Source: Anisus vortex
Lineage: Eukaryota; Mollusca; Gastropoda; Planorbidae
Assembly: GCA_949126835.1 (NCBI GenBank)
Contig: OX421509.1
Span: 14,229,279-14,293,278 of the forward strand
DNA length: 64,000 nt
Direction of reading: 5' to 3'
Part shown: piece by piece, positions 56,900 to 64,000 of the stretch
Layout: the number at the start of each line of letters is the position of its first letter
Numbering within the stretch: the first letter of the stretch is position 1
The notes under the pieces: model-generated
What the model was told of the DNA's origin: nothing
Seen by the model: only the letters and a program-made list of their open reading frames with translations
Databases searched by the model: none
Program-made: the position numbers and the translations under genes

Positions 56900-59320
56900 A
56901 GATCGTTACTTGAGTAGATCTAACCAACAGTGCTTGGCGTCGTTGGAAAGAGTTTTCTATCTCTCTCTCTCTCATTAAAAAAATATAACATAACATATCA
57001 TTGGTCTTTTAAAAATAGAGACTAACTAAATGCTTGTATTATTAGTAATGTTTTGAGGAAACCCGAGTAAACAAAAGCGATGCTAGGGACGAGATATCAC
57101 AATCTCATTGAACGCTACAGGCACGTGACTTGATTCAACCAGCCCAAGCATTAGTCTAATGTTTATTTGTCCAAATTGGCAGCTTCCGTGACTTAGGAAA
57201 TTCCTTAAACCCTGTCGTAACGCCGATAAATGTATCACTTGTTTTAGGTTAAGCTATTTAATCCAATCAGTTTTGTCTTATCACAATACATCTAATTGGT
57301 GTAAAATATGACATAGAATCTGATGTTTTATTTTACCTGCGTTAGCCCACGAGTTTGTTTGGTTCTGTAGGAACGATTTTTAAAGATTAATGCTAAATTT
57401 GCACGAATCAAGTCATTAAATGTCTTGCAAATGAAATTTGGACTTAGAAAAATTAAATTTTAAGCGCGATTTTTAGTGGGTTTTTTTTACTGTTAATATA
57501 GCAGAAACAACGTCACGTGGGAGTAGCTGACTCAATCCGCAATTTTGTGCTAAGAGTCACAGGTCAAGGGTTACCATCCCTTACCTATATCAACTAGCCG
57601 ATACTACCATGCGTTAGATCTAACAAAATGAATTGTTTAATGACAGCACGATTTGCACGATTTAATTTTATTTTTTTATTTATTCAATTTCTTTATGTGA
57701 CACTTATGTGACACTTATGTAGTTATGTCTAATGCCATTTCAGTATCGACAAAAACAGAAAGAGGTCTAGCGGACGTGCTATTAACTAAATTTTATTAAA
57801 ATATCCATCGGTTTTTTTTAAGGATGGTGTTGTACTTTTTATTTAATTTTCAATATTTACCTAGACCTAATCATTTTTATCATTACTTTAAAAATATGGA
57901 GAGAAAAAAATATGGAAAAAGTTAAGTCTTACTAATATGCTCGTATTCCTACTTAAAGAAAAGTGGGGCTTAAATCTGGTTTAAACATATTAAGTCTACA
58001 GTGACAATGTAGAAATCTGATATATACATACGTAGTCTACATAAACAATGTAGTAAATTAATTTCGAATAATTGTGGACCTACTGTTGTTAATAATCGTT
58101 ATTGCTACTATATGTATAAAACAATTACTTCCCCTTCCCACGCATACCGGTTCCATAAACATATACAATGGATATGGATGTAAGATAAGATAAGAAAAGA
58201 TTACTTTATTGATCCAAATAAATGAAAATTTGACTTGATTACATAAATTCCGTCTTTCAGCATACCGTACTTAAAACAATATTAAAGAACCATTTGTACT
58301 CAAACACAATGGACATTCACGCACACTATCATACCATTTATCACACAAGAGAAAGTATCTTTTAGGAGTCAGCTATTGTATTTTCGGGCTGATTGATGAT
58401 TCTTTTGAAAGATTCTCACTGATAGTGGAACAAAAGAGTTCCTAAATCTCTCTGTTCTTGCCCTTATTGAAATCATATGGACTAGATATGATCTAGCTAT
58501 CGACATGTTCTTCAGCATATGATTTACTTGGTAAAAAATTTAAATATGATATGTATTATTAAGTATTAATAAATATAACGAGAGTTCATTGCTAATCTTA
58601 CAGAGACTATTATTTGCAATCCTATCTCAGACAGTGCAGAAGAAATAAGCATTCTTTAGATACTTAGATCAATGTCACATAAAAAAATCACGTTGCATTC
58701 AGCATAAATAAATAAACAAAAGTTTAAGTCCTTCATTCAACACCTTAAACCTTCATTTAAGGATTTATGTTTACGGCTTTCTATTTGGGAGTTGTATAAT
58801 TTCTATTTGTGTTAAATCCTTGCAAAAAGGGAGAAGCAAACTTCCTAGTATCTTTAACAGTGAACGGGTTATAAAAAGACAGCAGCCAGAATTAAGTTAA
58901 TGTGATCAGATAGGGGCAGGTAGCTCGTGCAACTTTTTCTCATTGTGAATAAACGCAGAGATCCTACAATAATATATATCAATCTTAGTAAAAAAAAACA
59001 AAAAACAAAAAAAAAAACATACGCGTTTGTTTATCGCCCGTGGCAGCTTACTGTTGTGTACTGGAAGAAACCATATTCTAAATCTTCATTAAACCTAATT
59101 GGATCTTCGTTGTGTTAGGTCAGTAGCCTATAGCTAACTATTTATAAATGATAAAAGTATATATAAATATATATATATATATACCTATATTTAATGTACA
59201 TTGATTAAAATATAAATAAAATATACTTCGTTTTAAAACATTTTTTTTTAAATTTCAAGTAAAGGGCAATAATTAGATCTAAGTCAATAAAATAATTGGG
59301 GAGGGATTATCTAACCTTAT
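56900..59320. other. Intergenic AT-rich sequence, nothing firm
   Basis: A segment at 58180-58520 (AGATTACTTTATTGATCCAA) looks like a repeat but no second copy is in the window. No gene recognised between the last possible piece of gene A and gene B. Confidence 0.4.
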
Positions 59321-59327
59321 ATATTAC

Positions 59328-59590
59328 AGGCGCTCCTCGTATATGTCACATTGTTGCGTGGTCTAAGTCTAGTCTTGTTCTTCTATTAGTGTTTTAAATT
59401 ATGTTGTTACTGTTTTACCTGGTTTGTTTAGACAACCCATTCCATGTCCAAAAGCCACTAGAGACGAAAGAGTACTTAAATGCATTTGTTCTCTCATAAG
59501 GTGTAAGGAAATTGTTTTGTTTTTTTTAACAGTGCAAGACATTGTTTTTGCGTTGTATTTATAAATTAGAATTGAATGCCTTCCGTATTA
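59328..59590. repeat. Interspersed repeat family R4, copy 3
   Basis: Diverged copy of 63628-63900, with TGTTTTACCTGGTTTGTTTA and GACGAAAGAGTACTTAAATG. Confidence 0.7.
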
Positions 59591-59629
59591 TTACTACTTT
59601 TATCTTTTATATATAATATATAAAAGGTG

Positions 59630-59950
59630 TGGAAACTACTTCCCATTCAACTCAGGCGAACAAGCTCTATTGTTACTTTAAAAACTCATTATTTCAATAT
59701 TTACCTTAGATAAATTGCTTTAGACCCCTACTGTCTTATTTATATGTTAAGTCGGATAATGCTTCATTTATAGGATTTGTCCTATGTTTGTAAAATTTTA
59801 AATCATCAATTAGTTTTATATTTATGTTTCTTATAGATTATGTTTAGAGATTATATCCGTGTCCTTAGTTGTATGTTAAGTGCGCGCTGAGCGTACATTA
59901 TGTTTTTTGGCAGTGCTATACACATATTATTTGTATTATTATATTATATT
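59630..59950 (+). pseudogene. L2/CR1-like LINE 3' end upstream of gene B
   Basis: Diverged copy of 14285-14600: ACTTCCCATTCAACTCAGGC through the RT C-terminus to the 3' UTR end (GGCAGTGCTATACACATATT). It ends about 150 bp before the gene B start codon. Confidence 0.8.
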
Positions 59951-60097
59951 ATATTTATATATATAAATATAAAATAGCTTATACATATTATTAACCTCGC
60001 TGTTTTACGATAAAAAAACAACAACACTTTTAAGGCTTTTCAAAAGTTCTCTTATTATAGCGTCTTGTCATTTTACTTGTATTTTTACCACCAGAAA

Positions 60098-60149
60098 ATG
60101 AAATCGGCACTGATAATAACCTTCTTGAGTTTGCTGGTTGATATTGCAG
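60098..60149 (+). CDS. Gene B exon 1: signal peptide
   Basis: ATG at 60098 encodes MKSALIITFLSLLVDIA plus one base, with donor GTAAGA at 60150 (phase 1). A typical hydrophobic secretion signal. Same design as gene A exon 1. Confidence 0.72.
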
Positions 60150-60150
60150 G

Positions 60151-61370
60151 TAAGAATGTTTATTAAATCATTTATATTATCTTTAAAAAACTGTTTGTGT
60201 CGGGAGACTTTTCAAATGTTTGGGGTGTTTATTGAACCCATTTCCGACATTCTATCGAACTGAAACGTGTTTGAAAAGACGTGTTTACTAATTAGCGAGG
60301 GTATTCATTAGCCCGCGATGTTAGTAACCTAGTCGCTTTGATAATTCACCTCGTCGTCAACCCCTCCCCTCACCTTGTGTTAGTGCCCATATTATTCTAG
60401 ATTATTATTATGGTAGCGTGTTATGGGCAGCTAAACATATTAGTTTATTTTCATTACAGTTCAGTTGATCTCATATATTCTTAGCAACTTGCGAGTTGTC
60501 ATATCAAACTTGAAAAGTATTAAGAAACGATGTAGATTTTTACTTACATCAATGTTTTATTTACTTCAACACAAACACATATAAAATCTATATTTTTTGA
60601 TGATATAAAGGTAAAATTCGTGTATACTGAAATATAAGTAATAATAACCAAAGTCTACCATAGGACGAACGAGAATTATCAACAACAATTACACGGCTCT
60701 GACCACAAGGGGATTGTGGTCGTAACATTAATAACTTAAATATTGATATTATTTATTTAAATGCAAACATATATTTTCGTAAAATTCCACGATATGTTGT
60801 CAAATTTATATTTACACCTTAAAATGCTTTAATTGTATTGATGAACCTAATTATTGCACCTCAAATTATCACTTTATATTTGAAATCAATTAAAGGTAAT
60901 TTAAACATTTTAAAAAACGTTTATAGGCCTAATCATCGAACCGATAAAGTTGTACATACCAAGTCATGGCGTGTGAAGCACTTAATAATGTGAAATAAAC
61001 TTCTACATAGGCCTAAATTAAAAACGAAATTCATAGATTTAAAAGAATTAAGCAACTGGAAAAAGATGATTATAACAACCGTCATTCATTGTTAGAAAAG
61101 AATTAGAAAAAAGGTGCCGATAAAAATAAAAATAATATTGTAGACATTATTATAACACAAATTAAATAATCATTAAGCATATTAATTGAATCCAAATAAA
61201 AGTATTGATAAAATTCTTACACAAATAATATTATAGCCAAAAATAGATATGTGTAATATAGCCCAAATGCATTATCAAAACAGTTCTAAATGCAATATAA
61301 AAGTTTAACATATGTATATTTAATATTGATTAAGTCAAATAGTTATATCAATAAGTAAATTAAAGTATCG
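60151..61370. other. Gene B intron 1; AT-rich
   Basis: A MITE-like start (ACCAAAGTCTACCATAGG) at about 60648 is the only recognisable item. No other feature. Confidence 0.4.
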
Positions 61371-61612
61371 AGTCGGACCAAATTGATCATAGGGCCGGTG
61401 AAAAAAGCGTTCACCACACTGCTACTCTTCTTTGGCTACGACATACGAGGGGTATGTGAGGCCAGCACGATGCCATGCGCTTTACTTTACTTTACCCCAA
61501 CAATTATTTCAGGCACAATTTCAGGGAATAGCCTTCACCAGGACTCGAACCCAGGACCTCCGTTACGCCCAGTCAAATGCGCTGCTGCTAGACCACCGTT
61601 TCACAGCATCAA
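61371..61612 (-). mobile_element. tRNA-derived SINE, family 1, copy 3
   Basis: Minus-strand tRNA-like head with B-box GGTTCGAGTCCTGG (61542-61555 region) and the shared end GGACCAAATTGATCATAGGG. Best-preserved head of the three copies, in gene B intron 1. Confidence 0.78.
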
Positions 61613-61724
61613 TATGTTTATTTAAAAAATTAATTTTATGTCAAATTAACAATTTAGATCTTTGTTTAATATTAAATGTTAAATATTGAACATTTTAAAA
61701 ATTAACTATGCTTTTTGTCCACAG

Positions 61725-62012
61725 ATACAAGTACCGATATTTACATTAAGGAGGATGATGCAATGTTTTTGCAGTGTCCATCGAACCAATCGTTTGCAGG
61801 TACATTCAAATTCAATGTCAATAACAAGGTTTCTGCAGAATGCAAAAGGGATTCTGCAGACTCCATAATTTGTGTTGCCAACTCTGGTTTGGAAATTTCA
61901 ACGAATTCGAGTGGATTTTTTTTAAACATTTCAACATTGAATCCGTGGAAATTGAGGTCTGTTCAGTGTCACTACGACAAAGTCGTATTGGACTATACAA
62001 TACACATTATTG
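61725..62012 (+). CDS. Gene B exon 2: Ig-like domain
   Basis: Acceptor CTTTTTGTCCACAG before 61725 and donor GTAAGT at 62013; symmetrical phase 1-1, 288 nt, 96 residues. Sequence starts DTSTDIYIKEDDAMFLQCPSN, then AECKRD, SIICVANSG, GFFLNISTLNPWKL, SVQCHYDK and YTIHIIG. Cys at the B- and F-strand positions (LQC...VQC), and the end pattern fit an Ig-like domain of a secreted or type I membrane protein. It is not clearly the same subtype as gene A. Later exons are beyond the window. Confidence 0.75.
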
Positions 62013-62299
62013 GTAAGTTTAGGCTGCGCTATACTATTTACCCACTTTTTAAAAAGTTCTCAACCAAAACGTCATTAACTTTTACCACATGAACTGTATG
62101 AGATAACTTTTTTGTGAAATAGTTTTTTGCTAGTGTGACAAAATATTTAATGTCAAGGCAACGGCCTCCATATTGTCTTCTAAAGGGGTTGAAAAAATAA
62201 TGGTCCAACATTGAAACTATTTATATAATTTGATCTACAGAAGTTATGTTGTTCTATGATTTAATATTTAGGTTTATTTAGATCTATAGCATTGATCAA

Positions 62300-63290
62300 C
62301 ATTAAAGGCTAAGCCACACTAGAAACAAAATCAGTGATTCGCTGCGATTCAATTCAAAAATAACGATGATTCTCCACGTTTCAAAATGTTTCATAGCGCG
62401 AAACGTGATTCACCAGAATCAGTTTCAGCAGTGATTCGCAATGATTCACTGATTTAGAACATGCTCTAAAATTTGGAATCATGATTCTTGATTCAAGCTG
62501 TATCAGCCAATGGGAAGCGCAAACTAGATCATGTGATCATTAGCCTCGTCAAAAAACAAAACAAAGATGTCAGCTTCCTCTTCCAGTTCGCTTAAAAGAG
62601 CATGGTATGCTCCATAGATCGTTCTTCTTTTGATCTAAGGTTTCACCCACCATTTTTGTTTTAGTTTTGTGCTTTAAGTAGAACAGACGCAGCGGCACAG
62701 ACCAAGATTAATTTGATATAGGGCGTATGCAATCACGTGACAAAAATCACGTGTTTTTTTTTTTACTTTGAGTAATGGTGTATCATGGCCGCTGTATTAA
62801 TATAGTTTCATATAGGCTCGAGCTTTTTTTAATTGATATTTTGTGTTTAAAATGATGATTAATGTATTAAAATGGATTTTATTATTTCTATATTAGATTA
62901 ATAGACACAAGAAGATTCTTACATTAAAAATGTTACATTACTATTGAACGATTAGGCCTACAATGAAAATAACGAATGACTCCAATAATTCACTTCAATA
63001 AATCCATTCAAATGCAACACTTACCGGCCAGATATTAAGATGATAAATTGAGCTTCAAATGTTGAAATTCGTTGAAAAAATACCATGTCAGTCTTTCTAT
63101 TGTACTAGTAAGATGATCTACGACGATTTATCTAATGATTTGTGCGTAGGATAGCCAATAGTCAGATGTGAATTTGGCATGATAAAGAAGTAGGCCTACT
63201 TCACCATTTTTGTACACCAATTGGCGCCTATTTACACAAATACGTCACTAGAAAACATAAGCTACGCCCATTGCGAACGCTCTATTGCTG
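62300..63290. other. Gene B intron 2; GATTC-rich inverted segment and AT-rich sequence
   Basis: 62325-62500 has many GATTC/GAATC words in both orientations (ATCAGTGATTCGCTGCGATT and its near inverse), like a MITE end or fold-back. The remainder shows nothing recognised. Confidence 0.4.
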
Positions 63291-63295
63291 CATTT

Positions 63296-63605
63296 TGTTG
63301 ACGCGTAAACTCCTGTTTCTGAATTTACTATCACAAACGGATTTATAGACCTACGGTTAACATTAATAATTAGAGATAGCAATTATAAATTGGCCATGAT
63401 TTTATGAATGCAAAACTATAACATTTTATTACAGTTGTCAGTTGTTGTCGGAGAATTTAAAGGAATATTAAATGTAAATTAAAACTTTTAAATAATGTAT
63501 TTGTAAAAGTAAGTTTTTTTTTTAATTCTTAAATCGTCGTTTTATAACATTTCATTTAAAATTTTAGAAGAATGCCTTTATAGAAGGATCGTCTGTTATA
63601 TATTA
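63296..63605. repeat. Interspersed repeat, partner of 4800-5160
   Basis: Shares order and words with the left copy and runs straight into an R4 copy at 63628. Confidence 0.6.
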
Positions 63606-63627
63606 TATTATCTTATCTTATACATTA

Positions 63628-64000
63628 CAGACGCTCCTTCTATAGAGAAGATTATTGCGTACTACGCTCATCTGTGGTCCGAGTCTAGTCTTGCATTTTT
63701 ATTAATGTTTTAAATGACGTTAAGTTACTGGTTTTCCTGGTTTGTACAGGCAACCCATTCAATGTCCGAACGCCAATCGGGAAGAAAGAGTACTTATATG
63801 TATTTGTTCTCGCATAGGGGATAAGGAAAGGGTTTTTGTCTTTATGTTTATCTGAGCTTTGCAACAGGTTGTTATTGGGTTGTATTTTTAAATTAGAGTT
63901 TAATGCCTATGTATTATTACTACTTTACTCTTTGCCCTTCTGTCCTCTAGTGTTTCTAGGTTTAGTGATTTGACTAATGGTGTTACCCTTGTCAAGTGGG
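63628..64000. repeat. Interspersed repeat family R4, copy 4
   Basis: Best-preserved copy, starting ACGCTCCTTCTATAGAGAAG; runs off the window. Confidence 0.75.

Noticed and set aside
1..64000. CRISPR arrays, operons, rRNA genes
   Set aside because: None seen; composition, introns and repeats are eukaryotic.

Overview
This is an AT-rich, intron- and transposon-dominated animal genomic window with no bacterial-style gene organisation. Two sets of spliced exons, each starting with a signal-peptide exon, encode secreted Ig-like proteins. The first resembles the IgSF part of gastropod variable immunoglobulin-lectin (VIgL: FREP/CREP/GREP) genes. With the Jockey-, RTE- and L2/CR1-like LINEs, Helitron-like ends, hAT elements and tRNA-derived SINEs, this suggests a heterobranch (possibly planorbid) snail. 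The taxon is an inference; nothing here proves it.

Gene A (+ strand, 14635 to at least 44055) has five exons whose splice sites and phases all agree: signal peptide (14635-14683), two exons building the first Ig-like unit (17293-17486, 26624-26834), a symmetrical phase 1-1 Ig-like exon (34702-34980) and a 30-nt connector (44026-44055). Introns are 2.6 to 9.1 kb and full of transposons. Two later exon-like pieces (46311-46425 and about 48735) resemble a second, decaying copy of exons 2-3. No lectin domain exon (fibrinogen, C-type lectin, galectin) is visible before the next gene. Gene B (+ strand, from 60098) starts with a new signal peptide and a 288-nt Ig-like exon (61725-62012), and runs off the right edge.

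Left third (1-14600): a Jockey-like LINE (1 to about 3250, minus) with an expanded 13-residue tandem repeat in its endonuclease/RT linker; a tRNA-derived SINE; a 73-bp TTAA-flanked MITE; an RTE-like LINE (5170-6940, minus) with an internal 237-bp tandem duplication, itself interrupted by an L2/CR1-like LINE (6952-8514) with a 12-bp target duplication; then a 5.4-kb direct and inverted repeat complex (8560-13960) with four Helitron-like 3' termini and GC-rich modules.

Middle (15000-45400): an RTE-like LINE; a Ty3/Gypsy fragment (about 19700-23340) interrupted by an RTE LINE flanked by ~128-bp direct repeats and by a hAT-like element; a SPIN-like hAT (25266-26415); several MITEs; and a Gypsy-type LTR element (37350-41600) with LTR, PBS and a decayed gag, into which a 2091-bp DNA transposon inserted with a 3-bp duplication. 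Right third (45400-64000): hAT and SINE remnants, an element with inverted subterminal repeat arrays (49004-50552), a 21-bp satellite-like array (55090-55305) and gene B.

The transposons are mostly broken. Nesting order can be read from several precise insertion junctions, and the MITE copies at four sites are nearly identical, implying recent spread.
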